This document shows, in pieces, positions 8,688-16,819 of a stretch of DNA of 37,270 bases. The stretch comes from Stagnimonas sp. GTDB lineage: Bacteria; Pseudomonadota; Gammaproteobacteria; Nevskiales; Nevskiaceae. The position numbers were made by a program, and so were the translations under genes. Where the stretch lies: NCBI GenBank assembly GCA_030696045.1, contig JAUYNO010000026.1, positions 1 to 37,270 of the forward strand, in the 5' to 3' direction. Numbering within the stretch: position 1 is the first letter of the stretch; every line of letters starts with the position of its first letter. The notes under the pieces are model-generated. The model worked only from the letters and a program-made list of their open reading frames with translations, ran no database searches and had not been told where the DNA came from.

Positions 8688-9965
8688 GTGTCGGAATCCC
8701 AGCCAGTGCTGCCGTTCGCGGGCCTCAAGCCCAGCTTCAAGTCACGCATCGCCGAGCGCATCGCCGGCTCGCGCGATCCCATCGCCCGGCTGCGGGCCGG
8801 CCGCGCACTGGAGCTGTACTACGAGGCCGGCGATCCGCATTCCCAGCTCGCTGCCGCCCTCGCCCGCCGGCTGCTGCCACGGCTGCGGGTGCCGCTGCAC
8901 CTGCGCCTGGTGCCGGCGCCGTCCGCCAACACCTATCCCGAGGAAGCCCGCCAGCGCGCCTTCGCCGCGCTCGACGCCGCGCGCATTGCCGAATGCCACG
9001 GACTGCCGGTGCCACAGTTGCTGACCACGCCCCAGCGTCAGGCGCTGGAAGCCAGCCTCGCCAGCTGCGCGCACGACGACGCCACCGCCTTCCTCGCCGC
9101 CGAAGCCGCCGCGATGGAAGACTTCGCCGCCGGCCGCGCACCGCCGGCCAATGCCGACCGCAGCCGCCGCCAGGCGGTGATGGAAGCCAATGCCGCGCGG
9201 CGCGAGCGGCTCGGCCACTACCTGCCGGCGATGTGGCAGTACCGCGGCGAGTGGTTCTGGGCGCTGGACCGGCTAGAGTTTCTGCAGCAGCGCCTGGCCG
9301 CCGACGGCGTGCTCAGCGATGAGAGCACTCCGCTGTCCGACTTCGACCCCAGCCGGTTCCAGCCCGAGGGCAGCGTCGCCGCCGACGCGCCGCTGGAGTT
9401 CTGGTTCAGCTTCCGCAGCCCCTATTCCTACCTCGCCGCCGTCGAGATGCTGCGACTGCGCGCACGCGGCCTGCACCCGAAACTGGAAGTGCGCCCGGTG
9501 CTGCCGATGGTGATGCGTGGCCTGCCGGTGCCCAGAGTGAAGCGCCTCTACATCGTCCGCGACGTGAAGCGCTGCGCCGATGCCCAGGGCATCCCCTTCG
9601 GCCGCATCCACGACCCGGTCGGCGCCGGCGCGTTCCGGCTGCTCACCGTCTTCCCCTACGACGCCGACACCGACACCCAACTGCGCTACTGCGCCATCGC
9701 CGGCCAGAGCGTCTGGGCTGAGGGGATCGATGTCAGCAAGGATGAGGGGCTGCGCTCGGTGTTTGAGCGTTGTGGGCTCGACTGGAGCGCCGCGCAGCGG
9801 AAGCTCGCACAGGGCATCGACACCAAACAGGCCGAGGCGAATCGGGAGGCGTTGTTTGCGGCGGGGCTGTGGGGCGTGCCGAGTTTTCGGCGTGGCGGCT
9901 TCACGACTTGGGGGCAGGATCGGATGTGGATGCTGGAGCCTCAAGCCTTAGTAGCTAAAAGCTAG
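8688..9965 (+). CDS. Two-domain kappa-GST / 2-hydroxychromene-2-carboxylate isomerase-like protein
   Basis: A 425-residue protein, about twice the usual length of this DsbA-fold family. The second half (about 236-425) looks complete: [20 protein letters not shown] carries the family's Ser-Pro motif (Ser244 matches the catalytic serine), and [12 protein letters not shown] near the C-terminus holds the conserved cis-proline loop. The first half ([20 protein letters not shown], about 41-60) has the same layout but lacks the Ser-Pro signature, so it appears to be a degenerate duplicate. Known relatives isomerise 2-hydroxychromene-2-carboxylate in naphthalene breakdown with glutathione as cofactor. 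The GTG start has AGGAGAG upstream. It is divergent from the GST operon across the shared operator. Confidence 0.85.
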   Translation: MSESQPVLPFAGLKPSFKSRIAERIAGSRDPIARLRAGRALELYYEAGDPHSQLAAALARRLLPRLRVPLHLRLVPAPSANTYPEEARQRAFAALDAARIAECHGLPVPQLLTTPQRQALEASLASCAHDDATAFLAAEAAAMEDFAAGRAPPANADRSRRQAVMEANAARRERLGHYLPAMWQYRGEWFWALDRLEFLQQRLAADGVLSDESTPLSDFDPSRFQPEGSVAADAPLEFWFSFRSPYSYLAAVEMLRLRARGLHPKLEVRPVLPMVMRGLPVPRVKRLYIVRDVKRCADAQGIPFGRIHDPVGAGAFRLLTVFPYDADTDTQLRYCAIAGQSVWAEGIDVSKDEGLRSVFERCGLDWSAAQRKLAQGIDTKQAEANREALFAAGLWGVPSFRRGGFTTWGQDRMWMLEPQALVAKS

Positions 9966-10114
9966 CCATTATCAAGAAGCCGAGCTGCCTCAAATGATGG
10001 CTTCGCTATGGCCGAAAACTCCGGTGGGCCGCAAAGATTCATTGCGTCGGCGTTAGCGACTTAATATCGCTCATACCATTTACTTACAGTCTATCGTCAC
10101 CAGGAGTGACAAGT

Positions 10115-10708
10115 ATGTTGCCAAAGTCCAAGGCAGAGGCAGCTTTAGAGATGAGGCTGTCGAAGGCCAGCAAGGCGCCCAACTACTTGACCATGGTCTT
10201 GCGTGCCCACTTCGCCATTGAACAGCTACTCAATGCGGCGATAAGAAAGCATCTTCAATCGCCTTCTCGTGAGATAGAGCGTTTGACGTTCTCATTAAAA
10301 ATCGAACTTGTAGCTGCTTTCGGGATTATTCCAAAACCGTCACTACCATTATTTCGGCAGTTCAACGCCCTTCGAAACAAGCTAGCTCACAATCCGTTCG
10401 CTTCACTTCTTCTAGGCGACATACGCAGCATGGCCACGTCGCTCTCGGAACTTCAAAGAGCCATAGTCAAAAATGGAGATAAGAACGAGCCGCTCGGCTC
10501 CATAAAAAAACGAGAATTCTTATGGCGTTGCATTCTCGCCATGTATGTCGAGCTGGATCATCAAGTTCGGGAAAAAAATCATCACGACATCAAGCTAGAA
10601 ATTCTCATGAAGAGACTCGTCCTAGCCGCGAGCAAACTTCCGAAGCAATCTCAAATTGCGGCCGATAGAGAAGTCGACGAAGCCATAGCGGGCGCCTCGA
10701 TACTGTGA
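10115..10708 (+). CDS. Orphan HEPN-like protein
   Basis: A 197-residue, mostly helical protein with no signal peptide or membrane helix. The segment FNALRNKLAHNPF contains R87-N-K-L-A-H92, the R-x4-H pattern of HEPN nucleases, preceded by the helix RAHFAIEQLLNAAIRKHL; this resembles HEPN/DUF4145-like proteins. HEPN proteins are often RNases in toxin-antitoxin or defence systems, but no nucleotidyltransferase (MNT) or other partner is adjacent. The ATG at 10115 has GGAG eight bases upstream; the GTG at 10106 overlaps that site. The gene is clearly AT-richer than its neighbours, with many AAA, ATT and TTT codons, which suggests horizontal acquisition. The function is not known. Confidence 0.75.
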   Translation: MLPKSKAEAALEMRLSKASKAPNYLTMVLRAHFAIEQLLNAAIRKHLQSPSREIERLTFSLKIELVAAFGIIPKPSLPLFRQFNALRNKLAHNPFASLLLGDIRSMATSLSELQRAIVKNGDKNEPLGSIKKREFLWRCILAMYVELDHQVREKNHHDIKLEILMKRLVLAASKLPKQSQIAADREVDEAIAGASIL

Positions 10709-10721
10709 TGAGCGAAGTAGC

Positions 10722-10736
10722 CTGGATGCAATCCAG
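10722..10736. repeat. Short GGAT-N3-ATCC palindrome (REP-like hairpin) after HEPN-like gene
   Basis: CTGGAT-GCA-ATCCAG, a 6-bp stem with a 3-base loop, 14 bp downstream of the HEPN-like stop codon. It is preceded by GTAGC, like the related palindrome at 10762. It could act as a weak terminator or mRNA-stabilising hairpin; no T-tract follows. Confidence 0.5.
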
Positions 10737-10761
10737 AGTCTTCTCTTCAAAGTAGGAGCTA

Positions 10762-10780
10762 GCCCGGATTCCATCCGGGC
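10762..10780. repeat. Short GCCCGGAT-N3-ATCCGGGC palindrome after GST gene
   Basis: GCCCGGAT-TCC-ATCCGGGC, an 8-bp stem with a 3-base loop, 12 bp beyond the stop of the minus-strand GST gene (stop at 10792). It shares its core with the palindrome at 10722-10736. The pair sits between two convergent genes, one hairpin near each stop, so a role in transcript end formation is plausible. Confidence 0.55.
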
Positions 10781-10791
10781 CACGCGGAGAG

Positions 10792-11967
10792 TCACGCTTT
10801 TGATGAGGTCTGCCACTCCGGCAGCCAGGCTGTGCCACTCGCCACCGGCAGCAAGGCGACGTCTTGCGCTGACAAGGCTCGCGCCTGCTCGCACAACTCG
10901 CTCCATGTCCGCAGCTGAAACCTCTTCACCGCCATGCGTGCGGGCGCGTCGCGCCATGCGAACTCGAACAGATCGCGGCGGCGATTGAAGGCGGCTTCGT
11001 TGCGTGAGCCGCGTGGTGGCACCGAAGCAGCGGCTGCCGCGTTGGCGCGCATCAGCGGGATGAAGTCGCGCTGCACCCAGGTCAGTAGGGGTGCGAGGTC
11101 CGGATGCAGGCGAAGTTCGCCGCGACTGCCGACATGGCGGCCCGCCGCAATCGCGCCCAGCCAGCCACGCAGGCGTGGCGCTCGTTCGCGCAGGCGGCGC
11201 TCGGAACTCGGGTCGCTCAGGTTCATGCCGAGCTGACCGTGGAGCGCGGCGTCGGCGAGGGTGAAGCGGTCACCGAGCAGATAGGGCTGCTGCTGCAAAA
11301 GCTGCTCGGCGGCATCGACCAGTTCGTCCCAGGAATCTTCGAGTCGGCGGTGCGTGGCCGGAAAGCCAGGCCGCGAGGGCGGATCGGGCCAGCGGCCGGG
11401 GCTCCAGCTCTTTGTCGCTGGTGCTACCGAGAACAGGTAGGGCAGGCGTCGCGTCTGCCGACGTGAGAAGCCGTTCGCGATCAGCGGCTGCAGGATGGCG
11501 GGCACGAGACTGCGGAACTCGCGCGCGAGGCGCTCGCCGGCATCGTTGTCGCCGCGTGACACCACCCAGCGGTGGTGATGCACGAGGTAGAGGCCCACTT
11601 CGTCGAGCGCTTCCTCGATCAGCTTGCAGACGAAGGCCAGCGCCGGCTCGCGCGGGATCAGCGGCTCGGCATCGCCCGGCGGTTCGGCGTCGAGCCAGCC
11701 GGCGATGCCGCTGCTGTCGTAGTGGATGGCACCGTCCGCCGTGAACAGGTAGGGCACCAGCGGGTATTCGTCGTTCGGGTCGGACGAGGGCCAGCGCTGG
11801 ATCGTGCGCCGTGCCTGGGCGATGCGCAGGCGCGTCATCAGGCGCAGGTTTTCCAGCGCGCTGCCGCCGTCCGGCCGGCGCTCGGTGGGCAGGCCGGCGT
11901 GTCGGCACAGGGCCTCGACCTTGAGGAAGAAGGGGGAGAGTTCGGAACCCCAGAGCAGCGCGGTCAT
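10792..11967 (-). CDS. Long GST-fold protein (paralogue 4)
   Basis: A 391-residue protein with the same layout as the three long GSTs at 4455-7841. The N-terminal thioredoxin-like domain begins TALLWGSELSPFFLKVEAL (SPFFLK at 11-16), AIHYDSSGIAGWLD gives the GSH-binding-type loop, and LLGDRFTLADAALHGQLG is the C-domain capping motif. An extra C-terminal region starts near FIPLMRANAAAAASV. I chose the ATG at 11967 because the fold starts immediately after it; a GTG at 12000 would add 11 residues and neither start has a strong ribosome site. It stands alone, separated from the other GSTs by the isomerase gene and the AT-rich HEPN-like pocket. Substrate unknown. Confidence 0.82.
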   Translation of the reverse strand: MTALLWGSELSPFFLKVEALCRHAGLPTERRPDGGSALENLRLMTRLRIAQARRTIQRWPSSDPNDEYPLVPYLFTADGAIHYDSSGIAGWLDAEPPGDAEPLIPREPALAFVCKLIEEALDEVGLYLVHHHRWVVSRGDNDAGERLAREFRSLVPAILQPLIANGFSRRQTRRLPYLFSVAPATKSWSPGRWPDPPSRPGFPATHRRLEDSWDELVDAAEQLLQQQPYLLGDRFTLADAALHGQLGMNLSDPSSERRLRERAPRLRGWLGAIAAGRHVGSRGELRLHPDLAPLLTWVQRDFIPLMRANAAAAASVPPRGSRNEAAFNRRRDLFEFAWRDAPARMAVKRFQLRTWSELCEQARALSAQDVALLPVASGTAWLPEWQTSSKA

Positions 11968-12091
11968 GGACTCAGTTCCATTGCGAAGGAGGGTGGCCAC
12001 CGGAACTCATGCCGTCCGCACACCGGACCGGCCATGAGCGCTGGGGTAGCATGGCCCGCACACAGGCCCATAGAGGCAGGAGGAGAACCCC

Positions 12092-13555
12092 GTGACAGTG
12101 CGCACTCAGCGATTGCTCCTGATGTCGATGGGCCTTTGCCTCGGCATCGCCGCCTGCTCGCGTTCGGCCGACCCGGCGCCGACGCCGACGCCACCCGGCG
12201 AGGTGCCCGCCGCCACCCAGAAAGCCGTCTGCGGCCCCGGCTCGCGGCCGGAGCTGGGACTGCAGGGCCGGGTCAGCAAGGCCGAGCACGACAGCGGTCG
12301 CGCCGCCGAGGGCTATACCTGCAACATGGAAGTGATCGGCACCCACGTCGTGCCGGACGCCATCGGCACGGTGGGCGGTTTCAAGGTGGAGCGCTACACC
12401 GATGCCGCCGGCCACGACTGCGCCTACTACGACACCACGCTGACCTTCCCGACCAATGTCTTCGACGGCGAGGCCGGCGTGAACGTGCTCGACATGAGCG
12501 ACCCCACCAAGCCGGTGCTGACCGAGCGGCTGCTGTCGATCGCCATGCTGTCGCCGCACGAGTCGCTGGTGGTGAACGCCGAGCGCGGCCTGCTCGCTGC
12601 CGTCGCCGGCAACGCGGCGCTGCTGCCGGGCCTGGTCGATATCTACGACATCTCGGCCGACTGCCGGCACCCGGTGCTCAAGGCCTCGCTGCCGCTGGCG
12701 CTCGCCGGCCACGAGAGCGGCATGGCGCCGGATGGCCGCACGTTCTACGCCGCCTCGCCCGGCACGCCCACGCTCACCGCCATCGACATCTCCAACCCGG
12801 CGCTGCCGGTGCCGCTGGCGGTGCTGCCCTACTACTCGCACGGGGTGTCGATCAGCGCCGACGGCAACCGCGCCTATGTCGCGGGCGTCGGGGTGCCGGG
12901 CGCCGTCTGCGCCTATGCGGTGACCTGCGCGGTGCCGGACCCGAACACCGACCGCGCGCTGGTGATCCTCGACACTTCCGAGATCCAGGCGCGCAAGACC
13001 AATCCGCAGGTGCGCGAGGTCGCGCGCCTGACCTGGTACCCGATGAGCATTCCGCAGAACGCCATCCCCTTCACCCGCAAGGGCCGGCCCTATCTGCTGG
13101 AGGTCGACGAGTTCGCGCGTGGCGGCGAGGTTGGCGCGGCGCGCATCATCGACATCGGCGACGAGACGAAACCGAAGGTCATCTCCGACCTGCGGCTGGC
13201 GGTGCACCAGCCCGAGAACTTCGACGCGGTCGCCGACGACCCGGGCAACCAGTTCATCGGCCAGGGCTACGCCGGGCATTACTGCAATGTGCCGACCCGG
13301 GTCGATCCCGACATCGCCGCCTGCAGCATGATCGTCTCCGGCCTGCGGGTGTTCGACATCCGCGATCCGGCACGGCCGCGCGAGATCGCCTACTTCAACG
13401 CGCCGATGCATACGCGCCTCACGCCCTACCTGGTCGCCAGCGGCTATGCGATGTCCAGCCCGTCCTTCGTGCCGGAGCGCAAGGAGATCTGGTACACCGA
13501 CGTCTACAGCGGCTTCTACGCGCTGCGGCTGACCAACGACGCCTGGCCGGACTAG
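12092..13555 (+). CDS. LVIVD-repeat beta-propeller lipoprotein
   Basis: A 487-residue lipoprotein: the signal sequence ends in the lipobox IAAC (Cys22), followed by a Pro/Thr-rich linker. The body contains recurring segments such as GVNVLDMSDPTKPVLTERL, LVDIYDISADCRHPVLK, TAIDISNPALPVPLAVLP and LRVFDIRDPARPREIAYF. These are typical of LVIVD repeats, which fold into a beta-propeller. Such proteins are exported and of unknown function, probably acting in binding. It starts at a GTG with AGGAGGAGAA upstream. It is transcribed alone and converges on the SDR gene with 15 bp between the two stop codons. Confidence 0.85.
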   Translation: MTVRTQRLLLMSMGLCLGIAACSRSADPAPTPTPPGEVPAATQKAVCGPGSRPELGLQGRVSKAEHDSGRAAEGYTCNMEVIGTHVVPDAIGTVGGFKVERYTDAAGHDCAYYDTTLTFPTNVFDGEAGVNVLDMSDPTKPVLTERLLSIAMLSPHESLVVNAERGLLAAVAGNAALLPGLVDIYDISADCRHPVLKASLPLALAGHESGMAPDGRTFYAASPGTPTLTAIDISNPALPVPLAVLPYYSHGVSISADGNRAYVAGVGVPGAVCAYAVTCAVPDPNTDRALVILDTSEIQARKTNPQVREVARLTWYPMSIPQNAIPFTRKGRPYLLEVDEFARGGEVGAARIIDIGDETKPKVISDLRLAVHQPENFDAVADDPGNQFIGQGYAGHYCNVPTRVDPDIAACSMIVSGLRVFDIRDPARPREIAYFNAPMHTRLTPYLVASGYAMSSPSFVPERKEIWYTDVYSGFYALRLTNDAWPD

Positions 13556-13570
13556 CCGCCGCACCAGCGA

Positions 13571-14425
13571 TCACCTGGGCCTGGTGGACTTCGGCTTCGG
13601 CGACATGCGCGCCATCATGCGGTCGAGCACCGAGGGCATGATGCGCTTGGTCCAGTAGCCGGACAGCGCATCGCGGCCGATCACCACCAGCTTCTGGTTG
13701 CGCTTGGCAGCGCGCAGGGTCTTGCGCGCGACCGTGACCGCTTCGAGATTGTTCTTCACGAACCAGTTCTGCACGAACTGCTGCGTGCGCTCGTTGTCCA
13801 TGCGCCCGAACAGTTTCAGCTTGCCGGCGATGGGTGTCTTCACGAAGCCGGGGCAGACCGTGGTAACGCCGATGCGCGCGCCAGCCAGTTCGTTGCGCAG
13901 GCTCTCGCTGAGGCCGACCACCGCGGACTTGGTGGCGGCATAAGCACCCAGACCACTGAAGCCGACCAGGCCAGCGGCGGAGGCGATGTTGACGATCTGG
14001 CCGCCGCCCTCGCCGCGCGCCGCGCGCGCCAGCATGGCCGGCAGCACGGCGTCGATCACGCGCACCACGCCGAGCACGTTGATCTCGTGCAAGCGCCGCC
14101 ATTCCTCCATCGGCACCTCGTGCAGCAGGCCGGCGCTGACAATGCCGGCGCTGTTCACCAGCAGATCGGCAGCCGGCGCCAGTGCGGCGATGGCGGCGGG
14201 CAGGCGGGCGATGTCCTCGTCCTTGGCGACATCGGCGGAGAGCACGGCGACTTCGGCGGCGCCGCGCTTGCGCAGTGATTCGGCGGCGCTGGCTAGCGTC
14301 GTGGGATCGCGCGCCACCAGCAGCAGTCGCGCGCCTTCGGCGGCGAGCTGTTCGGCGATGGCGAGGCCAATGCCGCTGGAGCCGCCGGTGATGACGCAGA
14401 GTTTGTTTTTGAAGGTTTTGAGCAT
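13571..14425 (-). CDS. Short-chain dehydrogenase/reductase (SDR)
   Basis: A 284-residue classical SDR. The cofactor-binding motif TGGSSGIG is at 13-20, NSAG at 91-94, catalytic Ser149, and Tyr162-x3-Lys166 (YAATK). Members use NAD(P)H to oxidise or reduce alcohols and ketones; the motifs do not tell the substrate. The region after the catalytic tyrosine (VCPGFVKTPI) is also typical. The C-terminal extension ends in a basic tail (MARMSPKPKSTRPR). The ATG at 14425 starts directly before the Rossmann fold; the longer frame to 14560 runs through a palindromic repeat and is rejected. It lies 92 bp after a DUF3604 gene on the same strand. Confidence 0.92.
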   Translation of the reverse strand: MLKTFKNKLCVITGGSSGIGLAIAEQLAAEGARLLLVARDPTTLASAAESLRKRGAAEVAVLSADVAKDEDIARLPAAIAALAPAADLLVNSAGIVSAGLLHEVPMEEWRRLHEINVLGVVRVIDAVLPAMLARAARGEGGGQIVNIASAAGLVGFSGLGAYAATKSAVVGLSESLRNELAGARIGVTTVCPGFVKTPIAGKLKLFGRMDNERTQQFVQNWFVKNNLEAVTVARKTLRAAKRNQKLVVIGRDALSGYWTKRIMPSVLDRMMARMSPKPKSTRPR

Positions 14426-14451
14426 TGGAGAGTGTGTCGATTGAAAGTGTG

Positions 14452-14491
14452 CCCCCCTCTCCCCTACCCCTCTCCCACGAGGGGAGAGGGG
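14452..14491. repeat. Palindromic CCCTCTCCC-type repeat, copy 2
   Basis: A single palindromic unit: C-rich CCCCTCTCCCC followed by CCCCTCTCCCACGAGGGGAG, ending in GAGAGGGG. It lies in the 92-bp gap between DUF3604 copy A and the SDR gene. A transcript crossing it would form a strong hairpin, so it may weaken read-through. It is related to the repeats at 6616, 17791 and 22083. Confidence 0.75.
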
Positions 14492-14517
14492 AAACAGGAA
14501 GCGAGGCGCCGGAAGAA

Positions 14518-16815
14518 TCAGTTCTGCGGCGGCGCTTCGTACCAGACCGGCGAACCCCACACCCGCTCTTCCAGCGTCGCGAAGATGTTCTTGCCGGTGA
14601 AGCTGCCGGGCGCGCCGGACATCGCGCAGCAGCCTTCATAGCCCGCGAAGCCCGACTCGGCCGGGAAGATGCCGTTGGCGGGGCTCAGCGCCGCGCAATC
14701 GACCTGCTTGCTGACGCAGAGCTGGGTGCTCCAGCGGCAGCTCGGAATCTCGCGGGCTCTCGCATACCAGTAGGCATCGCGGCCGGCGTCGAAGTCCGGG
14801 TCCTGCCAGCTGACGCAGAGCTGTTCCGGGTGCAGGCCGGGCGCGACCGAGCAGTCGGGCGCGGGCGGCTCGACCGGGTGCGTGGTGTGGGTGACGGCTT
14901 CGTAGACCTGCACCTTGGGATCGCCGCCGGCATTGAGCCTGCCCTTGATGATGTCGATGGCCTGCAGCGGCAGCACCTGCTCGGCGCCGCCGTTGTCCTG
15001 CATGGCCCAGACCGTGATCCAGGGCGCGGTAGCACCGGCCGGCGGCGCCGGCAGGTCGCCGCCCATCACCGCGCCCACCACGGCGCCTGTTGTGGCGCTG
15101 ACGCTCTCGCCGCCCCGCGCCAGCTTCGCGCAGATGTCGGCGGGCGGCGGTGTCCAGCTCGCCTGCATGCGGATGCGCAGGCGCGGGCCGGAGGTGCCGA
15201 AGGTCTCGCCGCGATGCAGCGCATCCCAGACCTGGCCGCGCGTGTTCTCCGCCGACCAGACGCCGGCGAGGCCGCCACTGCCGAAGCCGCGCGCGCGGTC
15301 GAGGAAGATGCGGTTGGTGCAGTTGCCGGGGTCGGTCGGGTCTTCCGGATTCACTGGCCGCGTGCTGTTGTCGCAGTCCCAGCTGCCGAGGTGGTCCTTG
15401 GGCTGGTCTTCCAGCACGCCGCCGTGGCCGGGGTAGGCGCGCTCGCGGGTCATGCCCGGCGTGCCGTTGTGGGTGTCGGTGCTGGCGATGAGGCCCTGGC
15501 GGTAGGGATTTATGCCGAGCAGTCCGCGCAGGCTCAGGCCCTCGGCCATGGCGTTGCGGTAGTAGTCGAGCGGCGTGCTGCAATTGGCATCGGGGCCGGA
15601 GCCGCCGTCCGGGCCGGCGGTGGTGCAGACCTTGGTGAGATAGGTCGGCGCCTGGCGCAGCGAGCAGAAACTCGGATCGCGCGCGGGATCGCCCTGGCAG
15701 TAGCGCGCGCAGCTCGGCGGATCGTCGGATTCGCCACGGCAGACGTTCTTGGCCAGTTCGAAATCGCAGCGGGTTTCCTCGCCTTCCAGCATGCCGCCTT
15801 CGAGGCCGGCGGCGCATTCCGAACCGCCCTTGTGCTGGTAGATCTCCACCACGCGGTCGTACTGACCGCGCAGCTCGGCGTCGGCCGGGGTCAGCGCGGC
15901 GCCGTCGCGACCGGGCGGCAGGCCGGTGGCGAAGTCGCGCGGCATGAACATGCGGCCGTCGGAGAGATTGGAACTGTGCGGGATGGTCAGCGCCCGGCAG
16001 CCGGGGGTGCCACCGCACTCGGTCTGCAGGTGGTCGAACAGCATCCACTCGTCATTGGCATTGCGGTCATCGACGCCGGTGGTCGGCGTCACCGAGCTGA
16101 ACACCACGGCCGGCACCTCGTCGGCATCGCCCCGGAAAATGATGTTCCGGTGCAGCATCTGGCCGCGCTTGTTGGAGCTGAACTCGTAACCGTGCAGGGT
16201 GGTGAAATCGCAGGGCCGGTATTCCTCGTCGTTCAGCGTCTTCTGCGCCGCCCAGGCCGGGCGGTCGGTGGGGCTGTCGGCGAGCAGGGTCTGGATCACC
16301 ACCTGGAACGGCGTGCTGGTGCCCTCGACGAAGGCGCGGATGTTGGCGCGGATGTTGGTGCCCACCGCCTCGCAGACCGGGTTGGTGCCGGCCGGGATGC
16401 TGCCGTTGGCCTCGCAGAGGGTGCGGAACGCGCCCAGGAACTCGGCGTGATCGGTGACGGCGACGAAGTCGAGCGGACGGTCGAGCGTTTCAAACGTCAC
16501 CGGCGTGTTGGGATCGGTGTCGCCGGCCGGGTAGCCGGCCGGCTCGCCCTGGGCGAATTTCAGCGCCTCGCGGGGGCCGTTGATGGAGTTGAAGAAGTAG
16601 GTATCGAAGGAATCGCTGGTGTGCACATGCAGGTCGCCGTACAGCGCCAGCTTGCGGCCGGGCAGCACCGGGCCGCACTCGCCCTGCACGCTGCCAGGCG
16701 GCGGCGTCACCGGCGGCGTGACCGGGCCGCTGCTCGGCGTCTGAGAGTTTCCGCAGGCCGCGAGCAGCAGCGACAGTGCGGCAAGGGAAGAGAGCGGGAC
16801 GAACTTCACAGGCAT
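14518..16815 (-). CDS. DUF3604 PHP-like lipoprotein, module copy A
   Basis: A 765-residue DUF3604 protein. The signal peptide ends in the lipobox LAAC (Cys21), so it is probably membrane-anchored outside the cytoplasm, followed by a Pro-rich linker. The PHP-type metal-binding pattern is visible: GDLHVHTSDS with His63 and His65, VTDHAEF with Asp122 and His123, and a later TDTHNGTPG. There are many cysteines in the middle and C-terminal parts, consistent with disulfides. PHP-fold proteins are usually metal-dependent phosphoesterases or hydrolases; the DUF3604 substrate is unknown. The start is ATG 16815, or possibly GTG 16809, which is better spaced from GAGGA. It begins 4 bases after the hupE-like stop and is the last gene of the parvulin-HupE-DUF3604 operon. 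Confidence 0.9.
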   Translation of the reverse strand: MPVKFVPLSSLAALSLLLAACGNSQTPSSGPVTPPVTPPPGSVQGECGPVLPGRKLALYGDLHVHTSDSFDTYFFNSINGPREALKFAQGEPAGYPAGDTDPNTPVTFETLDRPLDFVAVTDHAEFLGAFRTLCEANGSIPAGTNPVCEAVGTNIRANIRAFVEGTSTPFQVVIQTLLADSPTDRPAWAAQKTLNDEEYRPCDFTTLHGYEFSSNKRGQMLHRNIIFRGDADEVPAVVFSSVTPTTGVDDRNANDEWMLFDHLQTECGGTPGCRALTIPHSSNLSDGRMFMPRDFATGLPPGRDGAALTPADAELRGQYDRVVEIYQHKGGSECAAGLEGGMLEGEETRCDFELAKNVCRGESDDPPSCARYCQGDPARDPSFCSLRQAPTYLTKVCTTAGPDGGSGPDANCSTPLDYYRNAMAEGLSLRGLLGINPYRQGLIASTDTHNGTPGMTRERAYPGHGGVLEDQPKDHLGSWDCDNSTRPVNPEDPTDPGNCTNRIFLDRARGFGSGGLAGVWSAENTRGQVWDALHRGETFGTSGPRLRIRMQASWTPPPADICAKLARGGESVSATTGAVVGAVMGGDLPAPPAGATAPWITVWAMQDNGGAEQVLPLQAIDIIKGRLNAGGDPKVQVYEAVTHTTHPVEPPAPDCSVAPGLHPEQLCVSWQDPDFDAGRDAYWYARAREIPSCRWSTQLCVSKQVDCAALSPANGIFPAESGFAGYEGCCAMSGAPGSFTGKNIFATLEERVWGSPVWYEAPPQN

Positions 16816-16819
16816 GTCC

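Noticed and set aside
10115..10708. HEPN-MNT toxin-antitoxin pair
   Set aside because: No nucleotidyltransferase-like or antitoxin gene adjoins the HEPN-like gene; the neighbours are an isomerase-like and a GST gene.
11972..13564. Minus-strand open frame opposite the LVIVD lipoprotein
   Set aside because: The plus strand has a lipobox, a good ribosome site and repeat motifs; the minus frame is low-complexity shadow.
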